The notes below the pieces were generated by a model, which saw only the letters and a list, made by a program, of their open reading frames with translations, was not told the origin of the DNA and did no database searches. A DNA stretch of 64,000 bases, taken from the NCBI RefSeq assembly GCF_018613725.1, contig NZ_JAGGPS010000001.1, positions 3,840 to 67,839 of the forward strand, written 5' to 3'. Source of the DNA: Hymenobacter sp. ISL-91. Its GTDB lineage: Bacteria; Bacteroidota; Bacteroidia; Cytophagales; Hymenobacteraceae. Within the stretch, counting starts at the first letter, position 1. Every line of letters begins with the position of its first letter. Made by a program: the position numbers and the translations under genes. Below, in pieces: positions 1 through 8,928 of the stretch.

Positions 1-36
1 GGGCTAGGGGGTGAGGCGCAACGTCAGGCTAACCGC

Positions 37-2466
37 ATGAACAACACCATTTCTGCCCAACTCGCCAACCCCTACGGCCACTTTTCGGCCGATGCCCGCG
101 AGTACGTGATTACCGACCCGCGCACGCCGCGGCCCTGGTTCAACTACATGTGGAACGAGCACTACGCCGGCCTGATTTCGCACACCGGCGGGGGCTTTAG
201 CTTCCTGGAGTCGCCGCGCGACAACCGCCTCACGCGCATGCGCTACAACTGCCTGCCCTGGGACCGGCCCGGCCGCTACATCATGGTGAAAGACGCCGCA
301 ACGGGCCAGTACTGGTCGCTGAGCTGGGCGCCCACCATCGAGCTGCAGTACGACCAGTACGAGTGCCGCCAGGGCCAGGGCTACACCACGATTATCACCG
401 AAATCTACGGCGTGCGGGGCGAGCTGACCTACTTCGTGCCCACCGACGTGAATGCCGAGGTATGGCGCGTGCAGCTCACCGACCTGAGCGGCCAGGACCG
501 GCAGCTGGAGGTGTACGCCTTTACCGAGCTGATGATGGGCAACGCTTTGAACGACATCATCAACCAGCCCAACGACAAGCACTTTACCGACATCCATTTC
601 CAGAACGATTTGCAGGCCCTGGAGTGCACCCGCCGCTACTGGGTGCTCAACAAAAAGGTGTCGGTGGCCCAGCCCAACATCGGCTGGGACTACAACCTGT
701 ACTTCACGCTGAGTTTGCCCGTGACGGGTTTCGATGGCAGCCTCGACAAGTTTATCGGCCGCTGGCGCTCCGAGGCCAACCCCGAGTGCGTGGAAACCGG
801 CCAGATGCACAACTCCGAAATCACGGCCGGCGACCCGGTAGCGGCTCTGCAAAGCAAGCTGACGTTGAAGGCCGGTGAGTCGGTAGATTTTGCGGCCGTG
901 ATGGCCGTGGTGAAAAAGGATGAGGACGTACGCCAGCACGCCGCTTTCCAGTGGCAAGACCTGCGCGATACGGCCTTGCTCGACGAGAAGCTGGCCGCCG
1001 TGCGCGCCTACTGGGACGATTACCTGGGCCACATCCGGGCCGATACGCCTGATGCAGCGCTTAATACCATGCTCAACGTGTGGAACCCCTACCAGGCGGC
1101 CGTTACCTTCGACATGGCCCGCAACTCGGGCTACTACCACGGCGGGCTGCTGTTCGGCAACGGCATCCGCGACCAGTTCCAAGACATTCTGGGCATGGTG
1201 ATAACCCACCCCGAGCGGGTGCGCGCCCGGCTGCTCAACGCCCTGCAGTTCCAGCTCCAGGACGGCTCGACGCTGCACAACTTCTTTAAATTCACGAACA
1301 ACGGCGAGAAAACCAACCACTCCGACACGCCCCTGTGGCTGAGCTTTGGGGTGGTGGAGTACCTCAACGAAACGGCCGACTTCAGCATCCTCGACGAGTT
1401 GGTGAGCTTCTACGACGGCGGCGAGCCGGCCACAGTCTACGACCACATCGTGCGCTCGTTGGACTTCTGCCTTTCGGCCACCACCGAGCGCGGGCTGCCC
1501 AAGATGATGAACGGCGACTGGAACGACACGCTCGACCAGATTGGCCCGCTCGGCAAGGGTGAAACCGTGTGGGGCGCGTTTTTCCTGGCCTACGGGCTGC
1601 GCAAGTGCTTCCCGCTGCTCGAGCGCCGCGGCGACACTGCCACCCGGCAGCGCTGGCAGGCCGCCTACGAGCGCCTGGGCGCGGTAACCAACGACGTGGC
1701 CTGGGACGGCGAGTGGTACATCCGCGCCTTCAAGGACAGCGGCGAGCCGGTGGGCACCAATGCGCACAAGGAGGGCAAGATTTTCATCAATTCCCAGACC
1801 TGGTCGGTGATTTCGGGCCTGGCTCCCGAGGAGCGCGGCAACGCGGCCCTCAACTCGACCTACGAGCTGCTGGGCCGGCCCAACGGCATTCAGATTTGCT
1901 GGCCCTCATTTACGGAAGTAGATGAGACAATGGGCCTTATCAGCCGCTGCGTGCCGGGCAAGAAGGAAAACGGCGCCATTTTCAACCACGCCTCCTCGTG
2001 GTTCGCGCTGGCCTCGCTGCTCAACGGCGACATCGAGCGCGGCGTGGAAGTGTACCGCCGGATGCTGCCGCCCAACTCGGCCGCCCGCATCGACCGCTAC
2101 GAAGTGGAGCCCTACGTATTTGCCGAATACGTGACCAGCCCCGACCACGAAACCGAAGGCCAAGCCAGTCACTCCTGGCTCACGGGCACGGCTGTCTGGA
2201 TGCTGCGCATCGGCCTCGACTACATCCTGGGCTTCCGCACCTCGCTCGACGGCATCACCATCGACCCGCGCATCCCGGCCGCCTGGCCCTCGTTCACGGC
2301 CGAGCGCGTGTTCCGCGGCAAGCGCCTCAAGCTGAGCGTGCAAAACCCCCAAGGCCGCAATCAGGGCGTAACCCGAATGCGCGTGAACGGCCAGCTGGTG
2401 GCGGGGAACTTCCTCAATCCCGCCGACTACGCCGAAACCGAGTTGATGATTGAGGTGACGCTGTAG
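37..2466 (+). CDS. GH94 family disaccharide phosphorylase (cellobiose/chitobiose phosphorylase type)
   Basis: Predicted cytoplasmic inverting phosphorylase of glycoside hydrolase family 94, which splits a beta-linked disaccharide with phosphate to give a sugar 1-phosphate. The 809 residues match the family's usual length of about 800. The N-terminal half carries the beta-sandwich start typical of GH94 (REYVITDPRTPRPWFNY, then HTGGGFSF). The (alpha/alpha)6 barrel has FGNGIRDQFQDILG and GDWND at residues 493-497, whose last Asp is the expected general acid. No signal peptide is visible. The start ATG at 37 gives the conserved N-terminus at once. Substrate (cellobiose, chitobiose, laminaribiose) cannot be decided from sequence alone. 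The family call is firm. Confidence 0.9.
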   Translation: MNNTISAQLANPYGHFSADAREYVITDPRTPRPWFNYMWNEHYAGLISHTGGGFSFLESPRDNRLTRMRYNCLPWDRPGRYIMVKDAATGQYWSLSWAPTIELQYDQYECRQGQGYTTIITEIYGVRGELTYFVPTDVNAEVWRVQLTDLSGQDRQLEVYAFTELMMGNALNDIINQPNDKHFTDIHFQNDLQALECTRRYWVLNKKVSVAQPNIGWDYNLYFTLSLPVTGFDGSLDKFIGRWRSEANPECVETGQMHNSEITAGDPVAALQSKLTLKAGESVDFAAVMAVVKKDEDVRQHAAFQWQDLRDTALLDEKLAAVRAYWDDYLGHIRADTPDAALNTMLNVWNPYQAAVTFDMARNSGYYHGGLLFGNGIRDQFQDILGMVITHPERVRARLLNALQFQLQDGSTLHNFFKFTNNGEKTNHSDTPLWLSFGVVEYLNETADFSILDELVSFYDGGEPATVYDHIVRSLDFCLSATTERGLPKMMNGDWNDTLDQIGPLGKGETVWGAFFLAYGLRKCFPLLERRGDTATRQRWQAAYERLGAVTNDVAWDGEWYIRAFKDSGEPVGTNAHKEGKIFINSQTWSVISGLAPEERGNAALNSTYELLGRPNGIQICWPSFTEVDETMGLISRCVPGKKENGAIFNHASSWFALASLLNGDIERGVEVYRRMLPPNSAARIDRYEVEPYVFAEYVTSPDHETEGQASHSWLTGTAVWMLRIGLDYILGFRTSLDGITIDPRIPAAWPSFTAERVFRGKRLKLSVQNPQGRNQGVTRMRVNGQLVAGNFLNPADYAETELMIEVTL

Positions 2467-2469
2467 AAT

Positions 2470-2549
2470 AGCTCGAACGAAACGCGACTACGCCCCCAAA
2501 CTAGCCTGTTGTTGCTAGTTTGGGGGCGTAGTCGCGTTTCGTTTGAGCT
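2470..2549. terminator. Very long hairpin after the GH94 gene
   Basis: Two 36-base arms (2470-2505 and 2514-2549) are complementary except for one G:T position, with an 8-base loop. It starts 3 bases after the GH94 stop codon. There is no clear T-run, so it may act as a 3' end stabiliser or processing site rather than a classical intrinsic terminator. Confidence 0.7.
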
Positions 2550-2796
2550 GCCCTTGCCTCCGGTTAACCTGCTCGACCTCCGCGCTTCCCACTCCCCCAA
2601 CTGGTAAAGCCGCCAGTTTGGTCAGCTTAAAACCGGATTTTGCGGTAGGTAGAAGCGCTTCAATCTAATGTCCCGCATCGTTGCGGATAAGTTTACAAAG
2701 CCCCCTGTCACTAGCAGAAAACGGCAGTACGCGTACACGCTGACCGTGCGGGCTCCGTCGCAGTACATTAAGCATCTGAATATCCTGCTTCAAGTA

Positions 2797-4470
2797 CTAA
2801 CGCACTACCACAAAGCGCACCGACTGGCGGGTTTCGTTGGTGGTTATGGTGGCCAGGTACACGCCGGCCTGTAGGGTATCGGGCAGGCGCAGAGTCTGGG
2901 CGCCGGCACGCAGCTGGCCGTTGGCCAGCACGGTGGCCACCTGGCGGCCCGTCAGGTCGAACAGCTGCACAGTGGCCGTGGCGTTGCGGCGCAGGCTGAA
3001 GCGGAGTTCGGCCGGGCCGGTGCTGGGGTTGGGCACCACGGCCAGCTGCTGCACCTGCTCGGAAGCCGCTTGCGTGGCCAGCGTGAGGCCGGGGGCGTTG
3101 TAGCAGGTTATCTGGGGGTTGAAGTTGGTCCAGCCGGCGGCCCAGTTGCCGGTGTTGGCGCCGTTGGCACCTTCGGGCGCGAAGGCTCCGCGGTAGCTTA
3201 CCTTGTCGAAGAAGGCGTCGGCGGCCTTACCCGTGAAGGCAGCCCCGGTGGCCAGCTTCGAGGAGGCTTTGGGCTGGAAGAAGGGGCTGGTCAGGTTGAA
3301 GTTCTCGGTGGCCAGATTCAGGTCGGCTACGGTTGAGGCAAGGTCGTTGCCATTGTCGGCCAGAAACTTGCGGGCATCGAAGGTGCTGCCCGTTACCACA
3401 GTGCCCACCCGGTTGTCGGCGAAGCCGGCAAACACGTTGTTGCGCAGCTGCAGCCCGCTGCTGGCGTTGCCCTCACTGGCCGCACCGTCGAGCAGCAGCC
3501 CCACCGGGTAGCCGGCCACTACCGAGTTATACACGCTCAGGGCCGAGTTGCGCCGGATGTGCAGGCCACGCTTGTAGTTGCCGTTGAGCGTGCCGGTAGC
3601 GGGGGCAATAAAGTGGCTGATGTTGGAGAAAACCGGGGCCGTCTGGGGGCCGTTGGCCGAGCCGTTGGCGTCGTTGTCCGACTCGAAGCCGTTGGAACCC
3701 GATACGTCGGCAATGTTGGGGTCGCGCAGCGCCACCCCGAACTGTACCTTACCGGTAAAGCCGTTGTCGGTGTCCCACTCGTCGTCGGTGCCGCGGAAAG
3801 CCACCAGGTACTTGGCATTCACCGTGCCGCCGAACCACTCAAATGAGTCGTCGCCGGAGTACGACACCTGAATGTGGTCAATGGTGGTGCCCGCGCCTAC
3901 GCCGGCCAGGGTCAGGCCATTTATTTCGTTGTCGGTGGTGAAGGCAATGCCCGGAAACTCGATGCGCACGTACTGCAGCACGCCCGAGTTATCGTTGGGG
4001 TCGGTGCCGCCAAAAAAGGTGTCGGGCGTCAGGCCGCCTTCCAGCTTGGGCAACGGCTGGCCAGGCGCCGCCGGAATGTTCTGCGGGGCCCGGCCGGCCA
4101 GAATCAGGCCGCCCCAGTCGCCCCGGTCCCGCTCGCCGGGGGCCTGGTTCGAGGTGAACACGATGGGCCGGGCAGCCGTGCCGCGGGCCTCAATTTTAGC
4201 GCCCTGCTTGATGGTAAGCGTGCCCTTTGAGGCTTTATCACCCTTGATAATGGTACCCGGCTCGATGGTGAGCGTGGCGCCACTTTCCACGAATACGAAG
4301 CCCTTGAGCAGGTACACCCGGTCGGCCGTCCAGGTGGTATTGGTCGTAATCGAGCCCGACACCTCGACCGGGGCCGGGGCTACGGGGCAGGTCGTCTGGG
4401 CCTGCGCAGCGGAAGTGGCGCCGGCAACGGCAGCGGCGGCCAGCGCCAGCGAGAGTACAATCTTTTTCAT
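2797..4470 (-). CDS. Secreted beta-helix protein with T9SS type A sorting domain
   Basis: 557-residue exported protein of unknown function. It has a clear Sec signal peptide (residues 1-25, ending AAQAQ). The body is Gly/Asn/Asp-rich with regularly spaced strands resembling a right-handed beta-helix (TLTIEPGTIIKGD, GDWGGLILAGRAP, GDDSFEWFGGTVNAKY). The last ~85 residues begin VVPNPSTGPAELRFSL and end in a basic VRFVVVR, the signature of a type A T9SS sorting domain, so it should be moved across the outer membrane and anchored or released. It lies downstream of a TonB receptor on the same strand, 227 bases apart, with repeat DNA between. The pairing suggests a shared uptake job, which is inference. 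Confidence 0.8.
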   Translation of the reverse strand: MKKIVLSLALAAAAVAGATSAAQAQTTCPVAPAPVEVSGSITTNTTWTADRVYLLKGFVFVESGATLTIEPGTIIKGDKASKGTLTIKQGAKIEARGTAARPIVFTSNQAPGERDRGDWGGLILAGRAPQNIPAAPGQPLPKLEGGLTPDTFFGGTDPNDNSGVLQYVRIEFPGIAFTTDNEINGLTLAGVGAGTTIDHIQVSYSGDDSFEWFGGTVNAKYLVAFRGTDDEWDTDNGFTGKVQFGVALRDPNIADVSGSNGFESDNDANGSANGPQTAPVFSNISHFIAPATGTLNGNYKRGLHIRRNSALSVYNSVVAGYPVGLLLDGAASEGNASSGLQLRNNVFAGFADNRVGTVVTGSTFDARKFLADNGNDLASTVADLNLATENFNLTSPFFQPKASSKLATGAAFTGKAADAFFDKVSYRGAFAPEGANGANTGNWAAGWTNFNPQITCYNAPGLTLATQAASEQVQQLAVVPNPSTGPAELRFSLRRNATATVQLFDLTGRQVATVLANGQLRAGAQTLRLPDTLQAGVYLATITTNETRQSVRFVVVR

Positions 4471-4599
4471 AGCATCAACGGAAAGAGGTGAAGTGAAAAC
4501 GGGTTGAAGTAAGTACCCTGCAAAGGTCCGGCAGCGGCAGTGCGAAGGCGTTAGCGGGCCGTTATCATTGGGTTACCGAAAGGTTGCGTTTGGCGAGGC

Positions 4600-4697
4600 A
4601 GCAGAACGATGTAGGGGCGGGGCTTGTCCCCGCCCCTACATCGTTCTGCTTCAACGATAATCGTTCAACGGCGGGCGGGGACAAGCCCCGCCCCTAC
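4600..4697. repeat. Palindromic repeat, family A (three partial copies)
   Basis: A perfect 23-base inverted repeat (4600-4622 and 4628-4650, loop cttgt) is followed by an inverted third copy of its core at about 4674-4697. The core reads GTAGGGGCGGGGCTTG. The last copy ends one base before the stop codon of the TonB receptor gene. The same core recurs between metY and metX (59843-59982), so it is a dispersed element. Confidence 0.8.
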
Positions 4698-7541
4698 TTA
4701 AAACTGGTAGGTCAGGCCCACGGTAGAGTACTGGCCGCGGCGGAAGCGGGCAAATGCGCCGCCATCGGCCCCCGTAATTTTACCGTCGCGGTTCGAGTCG
4801 TAGTATTGGCGGGTGTGCTGGTTAAGCGCGTCCTGAATGCCTACGCGCACGCTCAGGTGCTCGCCCACACGCTTGGTGGCGGCCAAATCGATGACGTGGC
4901 GCGAAAGCTCGAAAATGGTAAAGTTCTGGGTGTTGCTGCTGGCGAACAGAATCCGCGGCCCGATGACGTTGTACTGCGCTGACACCTGCCAGCCCCGCGC
5001 ATCATCCTGGTAGAAAATGCCGGTGTTCACCACGTACGGCGACTGGCCTTGCAAGGCCCGCTCGTTGAGGTTGCCGGCCAGCTGCTCGTCGTCGCTCAGT
5101 GTCACCCGGCTTTTAATCAGCGAGGCGTTCAGTACAAAGGCGAAGTGCTGTAGAAACCGGTTGTCGGTGATGTCGGCCAGGCCTTTACGGGCTTCCACCT
5201 CCACCCCCACATCGTAGGCGCTACGGGCATTCACGAAGCCCAGCTCCAGCGCGCTGCCGGTTGTCGAGCCGGTTACCTGCTCAATGGCGTCGTTGAATTT
5301 CTTGTAGAACACGCCCACCGAGAGCAGCTCGGCCTTGGTAGGGTAGAACTCGTAGCGCAGGTCGGCGTTGTAGATTTTGGCCGTGCGCAGGTCGCGGTTG
5401 CCCTTTATCAGGGCGTTGTTGTTGAAATCGTAGTAGGCGTAGCCCGCCACCTCCCGAAACTCGGGGCGGTTGAGCGTAACGCTGCCCGCCAGCCGCAGCA
5501 GGCTGCGCAGGTTGAAGTTGTAGGTGCTGTTAATTGAGGGCAGAAAGAACGTGCGCTGCTCCTCGTAGGGCGCGGCGCTGCCCAGGCCCGAGCGCAGAAA
5601 TTTGCGGTTGTACTCCATCCGCACCCCACCCGACACGCTGACCTTGTCCGATACCGGGGCTACGGCGCTCAGGTAGCCGGCTGCCAGCAGGTTGTCGGCG
5701 CGGTAGCTGTCTTCGTCGCCGGTTCCTTCGCGCAGCGTGAAACCGGTATTGGGGTCGATGTTTTCGGGCGAGAAAATCGTTTCAATCGGCAGCTGCAGCA
5801 GGTCGTAGTTGAAGCGGCCCGGCCGGGCGGGCACGAAGGAGAAGAAGCGGCTGGCGTAGTTGCGCTCCTTGTATTCGGTGTAGAAGCCGGCGCGCAGCTT
5901 GTACTGGCTTTCGCGGGTGGTGTCGCGGCCGCTCAGGCGCTGCTCCCACTGCCCGCTGCCCATGTAGGTGTCTTCGCGCAGCCGCGAGTAGTACGACGAT
6001 ACATCCTGCTGCGAGCCAATCTGGCTGATTTCGACCTGAAACGGGGGTGCTGGGTCGCCGGGCAGCGGCACGTCGCTGCCGGTGCGGTAGCGGCGGTAAT
6101 CGGGCTCGTTGCGCAGCACGTAGTTGTAGCCCGACTGCCAGGTCAGGGTCGAGTTTTTGGCCGCGCCCAGCTCGTGGGTGCCGGCCAGCTGGCCCGAGTA
6201 AATCGTGCGGCTCTGGTAGTGCAGCGCGTAGTTGTCGCGGGCCCGGCCGTCGCCTCCCTGGGCATAGTCGAGGCCCGTGCGGTGGGTTACCTCGTCGGTG
6301 CCATATTGGTTGAGGAAGTTGCGCAGCTCCAGCCGGTGGTTGTCGCTCAGGCGTACCTGCCAGTTATGAATCACGCCCAGCCGGCTGGCGGTCTGGGCCT
6401 GCTCGTCGGAGTAGTTGTAGATGTAGTTGCCGGTGCCCGTTTCCAGCCGCTGCCGCTGCACTTGGTACTGCTGGTGCGTGTTCGAGTACGACACCGACGT
6501 GACGTTGCTCAACTGCGCGCGCCCAAGCGCATACTTGCGCGTCAGGCCCAGCGAGGCGCGCAGGTCGGGCAGGGCGGTGCTCAGCCGGGGCTTCCAGTTA
6601 TTGTCGAGGGCGCGGGCGGCCTGTAGCAGTTGGGCGTCGGTCAGCGGATTCTGGCTGTCGTAGGGCTCGGTGCCGATGGTAGTAGGCATTTTCCGCTCGC
6701 CGCCGTCGTAGCCCGCCCACTGGGTGCCGCTGCGCTGCGGGCTCTGCTGGTAGCCGCTCTTGAACGTAGTGCCCGACCGGTGCCAGGCCGATACCGACAG
6801 GCTGGTCGTGTTTTCGAGCACCGAGTTCTTCGTGTACACTTTCACCGCGCCACCGCCAAACTCACCCGGCAGCTCCGGTGCGCCCGACTTAAAAATCAGC
6901 ACCCGGTCAATCACCGACGACGGCAGAATGTCGAACGAGAAGGAGCGGGTATCTACTTCCGACGAGGGCGTGAGGGCGTCGTTGAGCAGCACCGTGTTGT
7001 AGCGCTCGGCCAGCCCCCGAATCACGATAAACGAGTTGTTCTGGATGGTAACGCCCGGAATGCGCTTCACCACTTCGGCCGCGTCGCGGTCCAGCGTCTT
7101 CACAATCTGGTCGGAGCTCATGCCGCTCACCACGACTTCCGATTTCTTCAGGTCCTGGAGCAGGGCCACCTCGGTGCCGGTCTGCTTTTGGCCTGTCACC
7201 ACCACTTCGCCCAGCGTCTGGGTGCTTTCCTCCAGGCCTCCATTGAGCGTAGTCGTCTGGCCCTCGCGCAGCACGATGCCCGGGAAAGTGAGCGACTTGT
7301 AGCCGATTGACTGCACACTTATAGTATAGGTGCCCGGCGCGGCCATAAGCCGGTACGTGCCATCGAGTTCTACGGGGGCGGCCTGGGTGGTACCGGTGAT
7401 GATAACGGTGGCCCCAATGGCGCCCTCGCCGGTTTTTTTATCACGAATCGTTCCGCTCAGTGTGGCCTGCTGGGCCCGGGCCAACGAGCTGGTGAGCAAC
7501 AGCAGGAGCAGGAGGAAAAACAGCGTAAGTGTGCGTTGCAT
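4698..7541 (-). CDS. TonB-dependent outer-membrane receptor with carboxypeptidase-regulatory-like N-terminal domain
   Basis: 947-residue outer-membrane receptor. Order: signal peptide (1-24, leucine-rich, ending ARAQ); a CarboxypepD_reg-like Ig domain (about 25-100, SGTIRDKKTGEGAIGATVII); a plug (about 110-240, with VKRIPGVTIQNNSFIVIRG and GGAVKVY); and a 22-strand barrel to the C-terminus, ending in the aromatic strand VGLTYQF required for BAM assembly. It would take up a TonB-energised ligand that the sequence does not identify. No SusD partner is adjacent; the neighbour is instead a T9SS-secreted beta-helix protein. A TAGTTTTG -7 element lies just upstream. Confidence 0.88.
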   Translation of the reverse strand: MQRTLTLFFLLLLLLLTSSLARAQQATLSGTIRDKKTGEGAIGATVIITGTTQAAPVELDGTYRLMAAPGTYTISVQSIGYKSLTFPGIVLREGQTTTLNGGLEESTQTLGEVVVTGQKQTGTEVALLQDLKKSEVVVSGMSSDQIVKTLDRDAAEVVKRIPGVTIQNNSFIVIRGLAERYNTVLLNDALTPSSEVDTRSFSFDILPSSVIDRVLIFKSGAPELPGEFGGGAVKVYTKNSVLENTTSLSVSAWHRSGTTFKSGYQQSPQRSGTQWAGYDGGERKMPTTIGTEPYDSQNPLTDAQLLQAARALDNNWKPRLSTALPDLRASLGLTRKYALGRAQLSNVTSVSYSNTHQQYQVQRQRLETGTGNYIYNYSDEQAQTASRLGVIHNWQVRLSDNHRLELRNFLNQYGTDEVTHRTGLDYAQGGDGRARDNYALHYQSRTIYSGQLAGTHELGAAKNSTLTWQSGYNYVLRNEPDYRRYRTGSDVPLPGDPAPPFQVEISQIGSQQDVSSYYSRLREDTYMGSGQWEQRLSGRDTTRESQYKLRAGFYTEYKERNYASRFFSFVPARPGRFNYDLLQLPIETIFSPENIDPNTGFTLREGTGDEDSYRADNLLAAGYLSAVAPVSDKVSVSGGVRMEYNRKFLRSGLGSAAPYEEQRTFFLPSINSTYNFNLRSLLRLAGSVTLNRPEFREVAGYAYYDFNNNALIKGNRDLRTAKIYNADLRYEFYPTKAELLSVGVFYKKFNDAIEQVTGSTTGSALELGFVNARSAYDVGVEVEARKGLADITDNRFLQHFAFVLNASLIKSRVTLSDDEQLAGNLNERALQGQSPYVVNTGIFYQDDARGWQVSAQYNVIGPRILFASSNTQNFTIFELSRHVIDLAATKRVGEHLSVRVGIQDALNQHTRQYYDSNRDGKITGADGGAFARFRRGQYSTVGLTYQF

Positions 7542-7563
7542 ACAAGGCTCGAAAAGGGTTTGA

Positions 7564-7571
7564 CAAAACTA
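7564..7571 (-). promoter_or_regulatory. -7 element of the TonB receptor gene
   Basis: On the minus strand this reads TAGTTTTG, an exact match to the Bacteroidota -7 consensus TAnnTTTG. It would start transcription about 15 bases before the ATG at 7541. No good TTG -33 element is seen, so the call rests on the -7 box alone. Confidence 0.45.
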
Positions 7572-7691
7572 CCCTGGCCCTGTTATGCTAATATTGCGTG
7601 GCCGTTATGTTTGTGTTACTGCCGCGGTCCGCACCCCATCTGCCCGCCGAAAGAACTACTTTCGCGGCCCCAATCACCCCCGTTTCTGCCC

Positions 7692-8594
7692 ATGCTCCAG
7701 TCCATGACCGGCTACGGAATCGCCACCCGCGAAACCGACCATTACGCCGCCACCGTCGAAATCAAGTCGCTCAACTCCAAAGGCTTCGACCTTACCCTGC
7801 GCCTGCCCCGCTTCCTGCAGGACAAGGAGTTGGAGATTCGTAATCTGCTGGCTAAAAGCCTGGTGCGCGGCAAGGTCAACCTCAACCTCGATTTCACCCG
7901 GCCCCGCGCTACGGCCATGGGTGGTTCTATTGTGAACGAAGCGGCCCTGACGGCCGCCTGCCAGGAATTGCAGGCCCTGAGTCTGCGTACCGGCCTGTCG
8001 TTCGACCAGGTAACGGCCGTGGCCCACGCCTTGCCCGGGGCTCTGCGCCTGCCCGCCGCCGATACCACGGCCACCGCCGAACCCCTGGAAACCGAAACCA
8101 GCTGGGACGAGCTGCTACCACTGCTACACGAGGCGCTGGAGCGCCTGCACGAATTTCGCCGCGCCGAAGGCCGGGCCCTCACCACCGAAATCCTGAGCTA
8201 CGTCGAACACATCAGCCGGCTGCTGGCCGAGGTGGAGCGCCACGACCCCAGCCGCGTGGCGCAGGTACGCCAGCGCCTGCAAAGCCACCTGGCCGACATC
8301 TCGGCCAACGAGCATTTCAACAGTATCCGCTTCGAGCAGGAAATTCTGCACTATATTGAGAAGCTTGACATTGCCGAGGAAAAAGTGCGGTTGGGCAACC
8401 ATTTGCGCTACTTCATCGAAACGGCCAGTTTGCCCGAACCCACAGGCAAGAAATTAGCGTTTATTTCGCAGGAAATTGGTCGGGAGATTAATACCATCGG
8501 CTCCAAAGCCAACGACTCAGACATGCAGCATTTAGTAGTGAGCATGAAGGAAGAACTGGAAAAAATCAAGGAGCAGATCAACAATATTCTCTAG
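7692..8594 (+). CDS. yicC: YicC family endoribonuclease
   Basis: 300-residue protein beginning MLQSMTGYG, the invariant N-terminus of the YicC/YloC family. The ATG at 7692 is chosen for that reason, although the frame is open further upstream. The C-terminal half (EQEILHYIEKLDIAEEKVRLGNH, then GKKLAFISQEIGREINTIGSKAND) is the conserved DUF1732 region and ends in the usual charged helix. YicC of E. coli is a ribonuclease that clips small RNAs; I infer the same class of activity here. It is divergent from the TonB receptor gene, and a TACTTTCG near-consensus -7 element sits at 7657-7664. Confidence 0.92.
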   Translation: MLQSMTGYGIATRETDHYAATVEIKSLNSKGFDLTLRLPRFLQDKELEIRNLLAKSLVRGKVNLNLDFTRPRATAMGGSIVNEAALTAACQELQALSLRTGLSFDQVTAVAHALPGALRLPAADTTATAEPLETETSWDELLPLLHEALERLHEFRRAEGRALTTEILSYVEHISRLLAEVERHDPSRVAQVRQRLQSHLADISANEHFNSIRFEQEILHYIEKLDIAEEKVRLGNHLRYFIETASLPEPTGKKLAFISQEIGREINTIGSKANDSDMQHLVVSMKEELEKIKEQINNIL

Positions 8595-8608
8595 CGCTCA
8601 AACCAAAT

Positions 8609-8872
8609 TCAGGTTGTCATCGTAGGTTTCGGATAGCACTTTAAGGGTATTGATATGTATAGTTTGTTATTGATATATACTTGAACTTTTCCTAGTGTTC
8701 GATTAAATAATGTAAAAATCATATTGGGCCCATAAGCGTTCATTACTGCTTCGTGAGTGGGTTTTTTGAACATAAAGGAACTTCTACAGTAATAGGTGCC
8801 AGGTTGTTTTTTATAAATAACTTGCACTTTGAGTTTTTCATCGTAAATTGTGTTATCCAAGCAGCCCGGCAA
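8609..8872 (-). CDS. Orphan AT-rich reading frame, possible gene remnant
   Basis: 87 codons, not recognised. The encoded peptide is rich in Lys, Tyr, Asn and Ile (KLKVQVIYKKQPGTYYCRSS) and reads like real protein, but base composition is far more AT-rich than every neighbour. The frame is open from a TAA about 24 bases before the only early start, a TTG at 8872; no ATG start fits well. It lies tail to tail with yicC, only 14 bases from its stop. It may be the surviving end of an acquired gene, a small orphan gene, or chance. Confidence is low. Confidence 0.3.
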   Translation of the reverse strand: MPGCLDNTIYDEKLKVQVIYKKQPGTYYCRSSFMFKKPTHEAVMNAYGPNMIFTLFNRTLGKVQVYINNKLYISIPLKCYPKPTMTT

Positions 8873-8928
8873 ACGCCTTACCGCTGGATCACCTTACTTA
8901 GCAACCCACCTTTTTTCAGCCTACTTCT

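Noticed and set aside
2668..2874. 68-codon plus-strand frame after the GH94 gene
   Set aside because: Overlaps the end of the T9SS protein gene on the other strand and has no family pattern or start context.
8875..8900. GCTGGATCACCT, like the 3' end of 16S rRNA
   Set aside because: Only 12 bases match; the flanking sequence is unlike 16S rRNA, and no other rRNA sequence is present.
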